Positions 1 to 10,954 of a stretch of 64,000 nucleotides of DNA are shown in pieces; the first letter of the stretch is position 1, and each line of letters opens with the position of its first letter. This DNA is from Gavia stellata (Eukaryota; Chordata; Aves; Gaviiformes; Gaviidae). A model generated the notes under the pieces. That model was not told where the DNA came from and made no database searches. It saw only the letters and a program-made list of their open reading frames with translations. The stretch covers positions 1,922,001 through 1,986,000 of the forward strand of contig NW_026776913.1 in NCBI RefSeq assembly GCF_030936135.1, in the 5' to 3' direction. The position numbers and the translations under genes are program-made.

Positions 1-1597
1 GCTCCACTGGGAACATGCTGGAAACACACCCTACCTTTCCTGGAACAAGCCTGTCAGGCAGACCGGACACATCATATGGAGGATTCCCTATCCTCTCTCC
101 ACCTAGCTGAACGCAGTCACTCAAGGGATAGGGGGAAACGGCGACAGGTTCCTGCCTGGCACAACAGACGCATCTCCTCCATCACTACCCCACCTTCCCA
201 GGTGTCCTTGCACAACAGGTACGAGAATCTGCAAGTGGAACCCAATAATGACGAGGACGATGGTTCATCTAGGTTGGAGGTGTCCCCAAGGTTAAGTCAG
301 ACTACTCCCTGCGTCAGAACCACTTCCATAAAGAGAAAGAAGGTTATCAGAAGTAGTCAACATGGATTCACCAAGAAAAGTAATGTCTGACCAATCTGAT
401 AGCCTCCTACGATGACATGTCTGGATGGATAGATGCGGGGAGGGCAGTGGATGTTGTCTGCCTTGGCTTCAGCAAGGCTTTCGACACCGTCTCCCACATC
501 ATCCTCAGAGGCAAGCTTAGGAAGTGTGATGGAATGGACAGTGGGGTGGATTGGAAACTGGCCGATAGATCTCCGAGGGTTGTGATTAGTGGCCCAGAGG
601 CTAGTTGGAGGTCTGTAACAAGTGGTGTTCCCCAGGGGTCAGGATTGGGTCCAGTCCTGTTCAATACAGTCAGCAATGACCTGGATGAAGGGATAGAGTG
701 TGCCCTCAGCAAGTTTGCTGAAGGCACAAAACTGGGAGGAGTGGCGGACACAGTGGAAGGCTGCGCTGCCATTCAGCGTGACCTGGACAGGCTGGAGAGT
801 TGGGCAGAGAGGAACCTGATGAAATTCAGCAAAGGCAAGTGTAGGGCACTGCACCGGGGGCAGAATAACCCCCTGCATCAGCACAGGTTAGGGGCTGAGC
901 TGCTGGAGAGCAGCTCTGTGGAAAGGGACCTGGGAGTCCTGGGGGACAACAGGATGACTACGAGCCACCAATGTGCCCTTGTAGCCAAGAAGGCCAATGG
1001 TATCCTGGGCTGCATCCAGAAGAGTGTGGCTAGCAGGGCGAGGGAGGTTATCCTTCCCCTCTACTCTGCCCTGCTGAGGTGCATCTGGAGTGCTGTGTCC
1101 TGTTCTGGGCTCCCCGGTTCAAGAAGGACAGGGAGCTGCTGGAGAGGGTCCAGCAAAGGGCTACGAAGATGATTAGGGGAGTGGAACATCTTTCTTAGGA
1201 GGAAAGGCTGAGGGACTTGGGTTATTATAGTTTGGAGAAGAGAAGACTGAGGGGGATCTTATCAATGCTTAGAAATAGTTAAGGGGTGGGTGCCAGGAGG
1301 ATGGGGCCAGTCTTTTTTCAGTGGTGCCCAGTGACAGGACAAGAGGTAATGGGCACAAACATGGTCATAAGAAGTTCCATCGTACATGAGGAGGAACTTC
1401 TTTCCTTTGAGGGTGTCAGAGTACTGGAACAATCTGCCCAGAGAGGTTGTGGAGTCTCCTTCTCTGGAGATATTCAAAACTCGTGTGGAAGCATTCCTGT
1501 GCAACCTGCTGTAGGTGAACCTGATCTGGTGGGGGATTGGACTAGAAGATCTCCAGAGGTCCCTTGCAACCCCTCTCATTCTGTGATTCTGTGATTT
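1..1597 (+). mobile_element. CR1 LINE, internally deleted and dead
   Basis: Two parts of a CR1 retrotransposon are joined in one orientation. Bases 76-343 read as an ORF1 segment (WHNRRISS, SQVSLHNRYENLQ, then a basic IKRKKVI stretch just before the esterase-like part in intact CR1). From about 344 the reading jumps to the reverse transcriptase of ORF2: [20 protein letters not shown] at 447-491, [14 protein letters not shown], then [20 protein letters not shown] and [12 protein letters not shown]. The catalytic F-x-D-D box is changed to F-A-E-G, so this copy cannot be active. The 3' end carries the CR1 tail, tandem ATTCTGTG units at 1578-1595. The ORF1 end, the endonuclease and the start of the reverse transcriptase are missing. 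The left edge is cut by the window. CR1 identity is secure; the subfamily is not assigned. Confidence 0.9.
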
Positions 1598-2050
1598 TCT
1601 TGGTGGCTCCTTATCCCCTTCTGCAAGAGGGTGGGGAAAACTCTAGTCAGGTCCATGTTGAAGCTGTTTCCGTGTTGGAGGCAGTGAATGGATTTCTTTT
1701 GTCCCTGTCCACCAAATGCAGTATTGGCTGTGAGTGAGGCTGTTGCAGTGGTCAGGAGGGTATTTTTGCCCTCACAGAGATGGCCGTGCCTCCTTTCCAT
1801 GCAGGACTCAACTTGCTTATCCCCAGCAGAAGGTTTCTTTAGCAGCACTGTGCCCGCTTTCTCCCAGCTCTGAGCTCCTGGGCCCCTTGGGGAGGCAGGA
1901 GGAGGGCAGGGCCTGTGGGAACCAGAGTCAGAGGCCAGTAGAGGACAGAGGCCAGCAAGAGGTCACTTCTTCCTGAGACCCCGTACGCAGCGCGGTGTTG
2001 TGTATATGTGTTCTGAGCGGTGCTGAGGAGGGGGGATAATGCCCGCTGTG
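1598..2050. other. No gene recognised
   Basis: Unique-looking sequence between the CR1 tail and the minisatellite. Short open frames exist on both strands but none resembles a known protein or has splice-site support. Confidence 0.5.
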
Positions 2051-2054
2051 CTGT

Positions 2055-2645
2055 GTGTGCATCTGTAATGGTGTTGGTATCTGCATGGAGGTGTGTGATG
2101 CTATGGATCTCTGCAACGGGATCAGTATCTGCAATGGCCTCTGCATCTGCAGTGGGAAAGAATCTGCCACGGCATCTGCAAAGGTATCTGCATCTGGAAT
2201 GCTGTGTGTCCAACTGTCCTGTCAGCTACAGCTCTCCAATGCAGCCATCACTGCGGATGGAGATACCATTGTGGATAACATTGCCAATGCTGGTGCAGAT
2301 GCCACTGCAGATGGAAATACACTTTCAGATGCAATTGCTGATGGAGATGCTATTGAGGATGCAGGTGCCATTGCAGATACCATGGCAGATGCAGACACCA
2401 TTGGAGATGCAGGTGCCTTTGAAGATTCCTTTGAAGGTACCGGCATCGATGCCACTGGAGATGCCATGGCAGATGCAGATACCATTACAGACACCACCGG
2501 AGATGCAGTTGCTGTGTCAGACACCATTGCAGCTGCAGATACCACAGCAGATGGCATTGAAGATGCAAGTCCAGTTTCCGATGCAACTACCGATGGAGAC
2601 GCCCTTGAAGATGTTGATGCCATTGCAGATACTACATGGCCAGAA
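2055..2645. repeat. Degenerate minisatellite with inverted arms
   Basis: A low-complexity tract built from short units containing GCAGAT, GATGCC and ATTGCAGAT, with a loose 6/18-base periodicity. To the right of about 2240 the units read GATGCAGATACCATTG on the plus strand. To the left of about 2200 the complementary form dominates (ATCTGCAATGG, GCATCTGCA), so the two arms run in opposite directions around about 2210-2240. Because the unit length is a multiple of three, several frames are open over long stretches: on plus an acidic A-D-T/A-D-A polypeptide (2055-2651) and a PLQMQ-type polypeptide (2020-2808), on minus an Ala/Ser-rich one. These frames are a by-product of the repeat, not evidence of a gene. 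Confidence 0.75.
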
Positions 2646-2651
2646 ATTTAG

Positions 2652-3844
2652 CGAGCTTGCGCTTATGAGGCAAAGACACTTGCTAAAGTGGACACACGTC
2701 TTGTTGACTCCACACAGCTATAGAACATATCACAGCTCAGGGTGTGCACGTACAGCCTACCCTCCCTGCTTCCTAGGAAAAAACCCTTTGAGATCGACCC
2801 CTTGCTGAAGCCTTGACCATGGGCAGACACTCGGCTCTGCCTGGTAATCCCCTGTTGCTCCCCTGCAAGGTCCCGGGGCTTCCCCTTACTGCAGGGGTCA
2901 TGAGTAGATTCAGCTACTGCAATTGAATGATCATGATTTTACTGATACTTTTTGTCTGTGTCTTCTTGAAAGTGGATCTGCAAATCCGGTTCCTATTTCA
3001 CGTAATGAAGACTTCCGATGGGATTTTGAGGAAAGGACCGATGGCAGGGAAAGGGAGGACTTGAGGTTGTTTGGGGATGAAATAGGGCTAAAAATAGCTA
3101 GTCGTGATGAAGGAGGTTGCTGGTAAGTACACTTGTCCAGCCATACCCTGGAACTGATGGCCCCAGCCTGTCCTGCCTTCGTATAAAACTCCATTTCACT
3201 ACTTCCTGGGGTGAGGGGGATCTCTGCTCGTTGTGTGGAGGTATGAGTCCTCCCACACCAGAGGGGGGACCACAAGTCATAGGAGCTCATGTGCCTGGGG
3301 GGCAGCTAAAAGGAGAGACCCAACTGCATGCATATCATGTGGATGTGCGTGTCAGTGTGTGTAACTGCTAGCCCACATCAGGCTGGAGTAGCCAGTGAGT
3401 AGGATAAGGGGCCTGGGAGCCAGGTACCAGAGAGACGTTAAGTCTGGACCGCATACCAGAGAGCGCCGAGGCTCTGGGAGTTGACTCCTGGAGGGAGCAG
3501 GTGGTCCAAAGCATCGCCTGGAGAAACTGTGGGGTCTTGGGGCTCTGGTACTGGTAAGGCCATAGGTCTGGACCAGGAGGGGAAGTGGTCCTTTACATGC
3601 CCCGGCAAGTACCTCAGATACAGCTCTCGAGGTGGCACTGGCTGCTTATGGTCAGACCCCGGAGCTCTGCCTGAAAACCTGGGAACTGCTCTCAATACTT
3701 TAAAAAAAGAAAGAAAAAAAACCCAGCACCTTTTTACCAGCTGCAATGTTTCAGTACTTTCAATAAAACGTCACTGTAATTCCAATCCTGCCAATATGTG
3801 CCTTTTGAGACTGTGTATTAATTGCGGGAGAAGAAATCCTGATC
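2652..3844. other. No gene recognised
   Basis: No coding homology, RNA gene or known repeat could be recognised. A short A-rich run lies near 3700-3720 and an AATAAA-type hexamer at about 3761, but neither can be tied to a transcript. Confidence 0.5.
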
Positions 3845-5580
3845 TTGCCCGGTGCTTGCATTGCCACTACTCTGTCTATCATGCTGCGTATTTAATCTCC
3901 CTAACCTTCCAGGTGTTTCTGCCTGTCCTGATCAAACACCCCATGTCTGAAGTCATCTCTCCAGAAGCCTATCTGGACATGCGCACTTTCCACTGTTCTC
4001 CAGAGGTTTTCCTCCTCTTACTCTTTGATCATTCAGATCCCTCTCACCTATCACCCATCTTTAAGCCCCAGGGAGGTAAAGCGTCATTGTCTTTCAGTAC
4101 TCTCCCTCATACTTTCCATAGGCAACTCTTCAATTGGGGTGGTGAACCTCGTTGGAAGCTGCCAAAAGTAACCATACAGCTGAGAAGTGTGTTTATTGTG
4201 GATTAAGTTCTCTTGTGTTTTACTTTTTCTTCTTTTTTCTTTCCCCCAATTAAAAAACCCTGTTTCCATGCAGTTCTCCATGGAGAGCAGGTAGGAATTG
4301 CTGCAAAGCAGCTGTAATATTCAGCTGCAGACTTTGGTGGAGAAGTCTCATGTAAAGAAAAGTGAAGCAAGTCCCTGGTGGCCAACGAGAGCAATGGCAG
4401 GGTTGGAGAGGTGAGGAGCAAGGATGTCCATACCGTGTCTGGCCTCAAGGGACTGCTTTTCCTACCTGTCCACACCTCTTTAGGATACACTCTGCATCCA
4501 TATCAACTGGAGAATTCTCCGATCACATCTTCAGATTGCTCATTGAAAAGGATGAGCTAGCTATGCTACTTCAGGGTAGGTGCCTACCTCTCTAATTGGC
4601 TATACAAATGTTGAAGACCTGAAGAAAACTATAGAAGAGGCATAGCTCGTTAGCGCTTTCTGCATTTTAATGAGCCCCATGGTGTATGTAGTGCTGAGTC
4701 CAGGAGCCTCAGGTACTGAGAAGAGACTGAACAATCCCCTCAAGGAGACAAAGGCAGAAGACAAACCTAAAATACTCTGAAGCATTACTGGGCCCCACTG
4801 AGGGCCATTACTGACAAAGCCTCCCCAGGGACTTGTTAGAGCCGATAATTGGAGGCTGTGATTGCAGGTAGGCAAAGGCACTGTGCAGGTGGCTCTGATG
4901 CTGAGTCAAGCCTTGGTTTGCTTTATGCACCAGAAAGGCCAAGCCCTGACCCCCGGCCCATGGGAAGGGGGATCCTGTCCCTCACACGTGGGTCAGGGCC
5001 CTTCCTGGGGCAGTGGATGTGGGGTCTGCAATGCCCAGTGCAGGACAATGGAACAACACTCCCAGCTTCCCCATGGGGTTGCAAGGAGGAAATGAGGCTC
5101 CAGTGCCAGGAGGGCAACATGTCTTCTCACAGCCCTTGGTGGCACAGACAACTGCCATAGCCCAGAGGACAAAGACCTGGGTTCTGTTCGTGTCTTCCAG
5201 CCTGGCCAGCGCCCTTGGCAGTTTCCATCGCAGGCTGTCCCACACCTGCCCCTGTTTTCCTGCAGGCTGTAGACATCCATCTTGCTTCTCCACCTTGCTC
5301 TCCCCTGGGCATTTCTCTGCCTTCACTGACGTCTCCCCACCCTCACTGGCCGTTCGTTGAAACACAAAGCCACGGTCTAATCACCAACTCTCACTGGGTG
5401 ACCTCTTGCACCACAGCTCTACCCTTCGAGTGACATTTCTTCTTCCTCATGTCCAGGCTCCACTTTCCAAGCTGCACTTTGTAGCACTTTTTCTCTCTCC
5501 TGCTTTTTCCCACCTCCAAGGAAAGCTCAAAATTCTCAGAAAGCACCCTTCAAGCAGGCGACCTAACTCATCAGCCTTCT
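3845..5580 (-). repeat. Unclassified dispersed repeat, copy 1
   Basis: Blocks of this region recur elsewhere in the window. Bases 3850-4080 align with 27470-27710 (shared CATTGCCACTACTCTGTCTA-like start and GTGTTTCTGCCTGTCCTG). Bases 4790-5540 align with 10955-11700 and partly with 27830-28120 (shared GCAGGCTGTAGAC and TTCGAGTGACATTTCT). The other copies continue into a segment which on the minus strand reads GAGGCTGAGGGACCTGGG followed by CTGCAACTACTTG, a pattern resembling the CR1 3' untranslated region, so minus is taken as the sense strand. No coding frame survives across copies. It may be a CR1-derived or composite repeat; the family is not identified. Confidence 0.6.
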
Positions 5581-5814
5581 TGTGGCCTTTCACCTGAGCT
5601 GACAAAAGTAACCTCACCGTGATCTTCTAAACCACGTGCCTTTTCCCTGGCCTTTCAGCTTCTTGGATACACACAAACGAGCCCTATGCCTGCTGCTGTC
5701 CCATCAGGTACTCAGGCAGAAGGCACATGCCAACCCATATCCATGCCCTCTTCCTGGATGGGGCTCCACCATGTGGGGGGATAATAAGGACATTCAAGAG
5801 TCTTGGCCCAAATG

Positions 5815-6390
5815 CTAATCACTGAGGGATTCTGGGTATGACTGCCTTCTAAAAAGACTTTGTACTGCTGATGACATTTGGGCCTCACCATCCAGCCAAC
5901 TTCCCACCCACCCTACCATCCACTTCTTCATCCTGGAGAGCATCAATCCGGCTCTAAGGAGACTCTGGGAGATGATGTCAAAGGCCTTGCAAAAGGCCAG
6001 GTACACAACGTGCCCTCGTTTCCCCTAACCATTCTGGTTCAGCAATGCCTTTCTTGTCCTTCAAGGGCCTGGAGATGGCTGCAGGACAACTTGCCCCATG
6101 TCCTCCTAGAGTCTGAGGCAGGCAGGCCACTTGCAATTCTGTCAATCCTCATCCCTGCCCTTCTTGAAGAGGGGTTTGATGTCTGCTTTTTCCAAGGACC
6201 ACAGAACCTCCATGATTGCTCCGGCACTTTTGAGGTCACAATCCGGAATCACAGGCAAGGGTGACGTAGCAGTCAGGAGCACTTGCAATGAGCCTGTCCA
6301 AGGCAGCTGAGATGAATGTCGCTGGGAAAATGGAAATTTGTTCTTGGAGTCACACACAGAAATGTCAGAGCTCTGCCAGGTGCCCATGTC
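5815..6390 (-). mobile_element. CR1 LINE fragment (reverse transcriptase), antisense
   Basis: On the minus strand the translation follows the CR1 ORF2 order: SWRFCGPWKKQTSNP and related residues (the segment before the RT core), then YLAFCKAFDIISQSLL at 5960-6006, the counterpart of the [13 protein letters not shown] box, then a WVGSWLDGEAQ segment. Stops and frame changes interrupt it, so it is a relic. Both ends are approximate. Confidence 0.75.
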
Positions 6391-7510
6391 TCAGCTGGTC
6401 TCTTGCAATCCTCGTACACACACGGGTGATTAGAGAGTGGAGTCCTTGCCTTGCATGTGCAGAGGCAGTGCACTGCAGCAGTCACAGTGTCAATCTGACC
6501 TCCTGCTGCTGCTCCCAGAGGCTGGGAGGCACCTCAGCCCTGCGGTGTATCGCCCTGCTCTGCACTCGTCTGAGATGCTCCACGGCATGAGGAATGGACA
6601 CAGGGACGTGGGTTAAATGAAGCACATCCCAGTGCTGCATCCAGGTGCTTTCCCAGGGGATGCTACTCTCAAAGTGAAGTGACCTTGAGACACTGTCTGT
6701 CCCAGAGGCCTTCATGGCAGCCCCAGGAAGAGCTGATGGCATTTGTGCTCACTCGGGTTCATCTCCCCACACGCACACCATGTGCATGCTTACGTCTCGT
6801 CTGTACAATGCAAACCTGGACTTCTGACCTGGTCATTCGGTGTCCCTCTGTGGAGGGACAAGCAACCTCTCCGAGCTGGGCTGAGAGGCCAGTGCTGGAC
6901 ATGGTGGTGGTTATTGGCTGGTGTGTGACGACTGCCCTGGGGCAGCTGCCCGGGGTGTCCAGCGAACACGGGCACAGGCCAGACCCTGCTCTGCTGGTCC
7001 TTCATGTCTCTGACTGGTCCCACAGCAGGAAACGGAGGCCAGTGAGAATGTCCATCCAGCCGGCACGCTGAGGAGATCTCCGCTGCAGGCAGCTTGCAGC
7101 CCCAGGTGCCAAACTTGCTCCCCAGGACGGCATGAGAGAATTGGCCCAGGGGATGCTCAGGAAGGTCCTTTTGCCCCAGGGACAGGGCAGCCTGCCCCCA
7201 GCTGCCACCCTCAGCAAAGGGTTTCTCTTTCCATGTCTCCCCTGCACACACACAGTGCCCTGCCCTTCTCCTCGCACTGGCCAGCCACCCCTGCACCCGC
7301 TCCCCAGGCTCCCCACAGCCTCTGAGCTGGCGGCGTTGCTCTGAAGATCAAGCAGGCTGTGGAGCCCAGGGCCATGGGGTGAGTCCACAGGGTCATGCTG
7401 GTCATGCTGGGAGGCAGACCCAGCGCCGGGTGCCTACTGCCCCCTTCACCTCAGCACACAGTCCTGCCCCATGGCTCCAGAGAAGATCTCAGACAAACCA
7501 CCCGGAGCAG
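6391..7510. other. No gene recognised
   Basis: GC-rich sequence with several overlapping open frames on both strands and no recognisable protein family. The part near 7500 may hold the distal 3' UTR of the neighbouring minus-strand olfactory receptor. Confidence 0.45.
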
Positions 7511-7515
7511 GGTCC

Positions 7516-7526
7516 TTTATTTTATT
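7516..7526 (-). terminator. Poly(A) signals of the minus-strand OR gene
   Basis: Two adjacent AATAAA hexamers lie on the minus strand (TTTATTTTATT on plus), about 240 bases beyond the stop codon of the olfactory receptor at 7766. The position suits a short 3' UTR. Use is inferred. Confidence 0.5.
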
Positions 7527-7765
7527 TAAACAAACAGCTCCCAATTTATACAAAGTCTCTGGGTCACACAGGACAGGCAGATGCTGAAATAGAAATAGGA
7601 TGAAGAATGACTTCCTTTTTGTGGACAGCATTAATACAACCAAGAAAAGCTAAAAACCAAAGAAACCAAACCAAACAACCTACCAAAGAGAGTCTGGGCA
7701 TGTAATGAGTTATGTGACAAGTGATATGCAGAAGAAGATGGGCAGTTCATTGCCACTTCTGAAAA

Positions 7766-8683
7766 TCAACCAGTCATGAGTTTCCTTAGGGCATCCTTGA
7801 GCTCCTTATTCCTCATGCTGTAGATGAGGGGGTTCACTGCTGGAGGCACCACCGAGTACAGAACTGCCATCACCAGGTCCAGGGATGGGGAGGAGATGGA
7901 GGGGGGCTTTAGGTGGGCAAACACTCCAGTGCTGAGGAACAGGGAGACCACAGCCAGGTGAGGGAGGCACGTGGAAAAGGCTTTGTGCCGTCCCTTCTCT
8001 GAGGGGATCCTCAGCACAGCCCTCAAGATCTGCACATAGGACAGCACAATGAAAACAAAACACCCAAAAGCAAAAGAAACACTAACCACAATAAACCCAA
8101 CCTCCCTGAGGTACAAGTCTGAGCAGGAGAGCTTGAGGATCTGTGGAATTTCACAGAAGAACTGGTCCACAGCATTGCCTTGGCAGAGTGGTAATGAAAA
8201 TGTATTGGCTGTGTGCAGCACAGCATAGAAAAAAATACTGCCCCAGGCAGCTGCTGCCATGTGGACACAAGCTCTGCCGCCCAGGAGGGTCCCGTAGTGC
8301 AGGGGTTTGCAGATGGCAACGTAGCGGTCGTAGGCCATGATGGTGAGAAGATAAAACTCTGCTGACATGAAAAGGACAAACAGAAAGACCTGGGCAGCAC
8401 ATCCTGCAAAGGAGATGGCCCTGGTGTCCCAGAGGGAATTGGCCATGGCTTTGGGGACAGTGGTGGAGATGGAGCCCAGGTCAAGCAGTGAGAGGTTGAG
8501 GAGGAAGAAGTACATGGGGCTGTGGAGGTGGTGGTCACAGGCTATGGCGGTGATGATGAGGCCATTGCCCAGGAGGGCAGCCAGGTAGATGCCCAGGAAG
8601 AGGCAGAAGTGCAAGAGCTGCAGCTCCCGTGTGTCTGCGAATGCCAGGAGGAGGAACTGGGTGATGGAGCTGCTGTTGGACAT
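7766..8683 (-). CDS. Olfactory receptor, OR14-like, intact
   Basis: An odorant-sensing class A GPCR expected in cilia of olfactory neurons, coupling to Golf. The coding part is a single exon of 305 codons. The start at 8683 gives an MSNSSSITQFLLLAF amino end with an N-S-S glycosylation site and lies just inside exon 2; the longer upstream open frame runs through a splice acceptor and intron and is discarded. Family marks in order: GNGLII in TM1, LHSPMYFFL in TM2, MAYDRYVAICKPLHY after TM3, SYVQILRAVL in TM5, KAFSTCLPHL at the start of TM6 and NPLIYSMRNKEL in TM7. Conserved cysteines are present in the first and second extracellular loops. The residues match the bird-expanded OR14 (gamma-c) group. 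It is closely similar to the receptor at 22906-23841 and points away from it. No disabling change is seen. The exact ortholog cannot be named. Confidence 0.93.
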   Translation of the reverse strand: MSNSSSITQFLLLAFADTRELQLLHFCLFLGIYLAALLGNGLIITAIACDHHLHSPMYFFLLNLSLLDLGSISTTVPKAMANSLWDTRAISFAGCAAQVFLFVLFMSAEFYLLTIMAYDRYVAICKPLHYGTLLGGRACVHMAAAAWGSIFFYAVLHTANTFSLPLCQGNAVDQFFCEIPQILKLSCSDLYLREVGFIVVSVSFAFGCFVFIVLSYVQILRAVLRIPSEKGRHKAFSTCLPHLAVVSLFLSTGVFAHLKPPSISSPSLDLVMAVLYSVVPPAVNPLIYSMRNKELKDALRKLMTG

Positions 8684-8712
8684 TGGCTGTTTCTTGGTCT
8701 GGGGCTCTGTCC
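8684..8712 (-). other. OR 5' UTR end and splice acceptor
   Basis: Reading the minus strand, a pyrimidine run (CTTTTCCTTCTTTGGACAG) ends at an AG at 8708-8707. It is followed by about 23 bases of leader and then the ATG at 8683. This is the start of exon 2. The paralogous gene has an acceptor at the equivalent distance (22882). Confidence 0.75.
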
Positions 8713-10584
8713 AAAGAAGGAAAAGACAGGAAAAAATTAGGACAGAAAAGCCACTCAAATTTTCATAGCAATCCCCCCCAGTTGGAATACATTTCCATTC
8801 TCCAGTTTGTGCTGGCTGAGTGTGCTGTGAGGACCAGGACCTCTGCCCGGGTGCTGCTGAGGAGACAGCTTTGCTCTGCTGCAGGGGGTACATGGGAGCT
8901 GGATGGGACAGCTCCGATGTTCACAGATTTCAGATGTCAGATATAATGTACCTTTCATTGAAAAGTTCAATATCTGCACTCATGACTCGGAAGAACATGG
9001 ACTGCGGAAGAGAGGCTCAGCATCTCTTTTTAATAATTTTGTCTGTGTTTTTTCTTTTCCACAATCACATCTGGCGGGTGTTATTTTTAGGGGTAGAAAT
9101 CCTCATTTTTATGACTGAAAATGTGAAGTGTCTTGAGATGGGACAGGCAAAATGGCTCAGCTCTTTGTAATTTAATGCAGAGTCAGGAGAGCTGCAGTGT
9201 CCATCAGCCCTTTTCCCATCTGCCCTGTGCTTTCACTTGTGCTGCCTTGAAGAGGACTTCACACACAAATTACTCTTTTAAAAAAAAATGCTAAACCTGA
9301 ACTCTGATGAGACCAGAGGAGTCCTGTTTCAAAGGACAGCTCTGAAAACTCTTCTCCAGCCCAGCCCAGAGGTGGAGGTGTGATGGAGAGGGCAGGACAC
9401 GACCCCTCCCAGAGAGAAGCAACTGACTCTGCGAGGAGAGTGCCGACCCCCAAGGAAAGGCTCCGCACTCCCGAGGATCCCACAGCAGAGCTGCGCCTTT
9501 CTGGGGGGCAGCTTACAAGCCCTACAGGACAGGCAAAGCAGAGACTCGGGGGTCCCTCCGATGGGAGGTTCTACAGAGAGAGTCAGCTCATTGCCCCGCA
9601 GACAGTGCCCAGCAGACATCTGCAGGGAAACACAGAAAGAGAGCTGCCTGAGCGCACCCTCCCCCTGTGCTCGTTTGCAGTGTCCTCCCAACCCCGTCCC
9701 TGTCTCTGCTGCCTGCAGCTGTCCCTGCCAGGAGCTGGTTCTCTGTCCCCTGTGTCTCCTCCCTGGCAGTGCTCACAGAGCCCATCCCACCCGCTGCCTG
9801 CTCAGCTCTGCCCTGCAGAGCCCTCCCTGCAGCAGGACACTGCCCAGGGGCATCTCTGGGTGTGCAGGCTCTGAGGGGAACATCAGACCAGCCCTGGCGA
9901 GGCTGGAAAAGTGACACTGATGCTGTCTGTGACCACGGCATGGTGATTTCCAATACTCCCCGCTTTATTCACCTCTAAGAGGAACAGACTTGGAATGTCA
10001 GTGCCTCCTCCGGAAATGAGAGATTAATTGCTATGTCCCATTGCCCACCCAGACAATCCAGAGGAGAAGAGTGAAAGACCAGGATCCTTCCCTTTCAGGC
10101 AGCCCCTGCCTTGCTGTGCTTCCTGAAAAGTCTCCTGGGAAGATCCTGCAGAGATGTGGAGCTGTGAGCAGCCCTGACCCACACAGCACCCTCTCAACAG
10201 CAGAAGCACCCTGCCATTGCACTGGTCTCTCCTTCCACCCCCAGCTTCTCCCCACAGCGCCGTGGGGAGCTCCCCGGGCAGGCTGAGTGCTGACCCTGGC
10301 AGGCGGCAGAGTCCCTGCCCCAGCACCCAGCCCCGGGGGTGCAGGGACCCTGCTCGGAAGGACAGCCCTGGGCACCCCTGGCTGCACACCCACCTTCACA
10401 CCCTGCAGCCGTCCCTGGCAGAAGGCAGCCCTCATGCCCTGTCCCTCTGATGGTGCAGCAGGGAAGCCCTGCTCTGGGGCACCTCCTCCTCCTCTATACA
10501 GGAGTGACATTCCTGGGTACCATGCCAGCTTTACGAGAGCCCTCCATGAACTGCAGCTGCATTGCCCTGCAGCCAGAGACTTAC
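8713..10584 (-). other. 5' UTR intron of the minus-strand OR gene
   Basis: About 1.88 kb between the donor at 10584 and the acceptor at 8707. It shares blocks with the intron of the other OR gene, for example a CTGCTGCACCATCAGAGGG segment around 10440-10460 matching 21777-21796. No other gene is seen in it. Confidence 0.6.
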
Positions 10585-10840
10585 CGTGTCAAGGGCTGTG
10601 AAGATTTCTCCTCCAGTGAGCTCGCCTCTGTCCTCCCACCCCAGACTGCCTTTAACCTCTCTCTGCCTTGATCCTCTCCCCTCGGTGCCTGCAGGCAGTG
10701 CCCTCAGCCCTGCTGCGCTCTGCAGAGGAGCTGCTCCTGGGCAGAGCTGTCTCTCGGCAGTGCTGCCCGCTTGCCATGAGCTCCCTCTGTCCCAGGAGCC
10801 CGGCACAGCTCAGCAGCAGAGGACCATCTCAAGGGGTTTT
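10585..10840 (-). promoter_or_regulatory. Non-coding exon 1 and promoter region of the minus-strand OR
   Basis: The minus strand ends with TTCACAGCCCTTGACACG followed by a donor GTAAGT at 10584. The whole block matches 21385-21640 in inverted orientation at roughly 90 percent identity by eye, including the CTGCCTGCAGGCACCGAGGG segment and the donor. OR genes commonly have one or more non-coding 5' exons, so conservation of this block in front of both receptors supports an exon plus promoter. The transcription start cannot be fixed and no clear TATA box is seen. Confidence 0.65.
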
Positions 10841-10954
10841 AATGACCCCTCGGGTGGGTTTGGTGCAGAGTCCATGAACCTCAGACAGTGAGAGGGAGTT
10901 GAAGAAACCTCTCAAGAAGTCAGTGTCTGATGCAATCTCCACTGTTTCTTGGAG

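Noticed and set aside
2055-2651. 198-codon acidic A-D-T/A-D-A repeat protein
   Set aside because: Explained by a minisatellite with codon-length units. No start context, introns or homology, and other frames are equally open.
8023-8538. 171-codon frame overlapping the OR gene in another frame
   Set aside because: A shadow of the OR coding sequence on the same strand in a different frame, with no family match.
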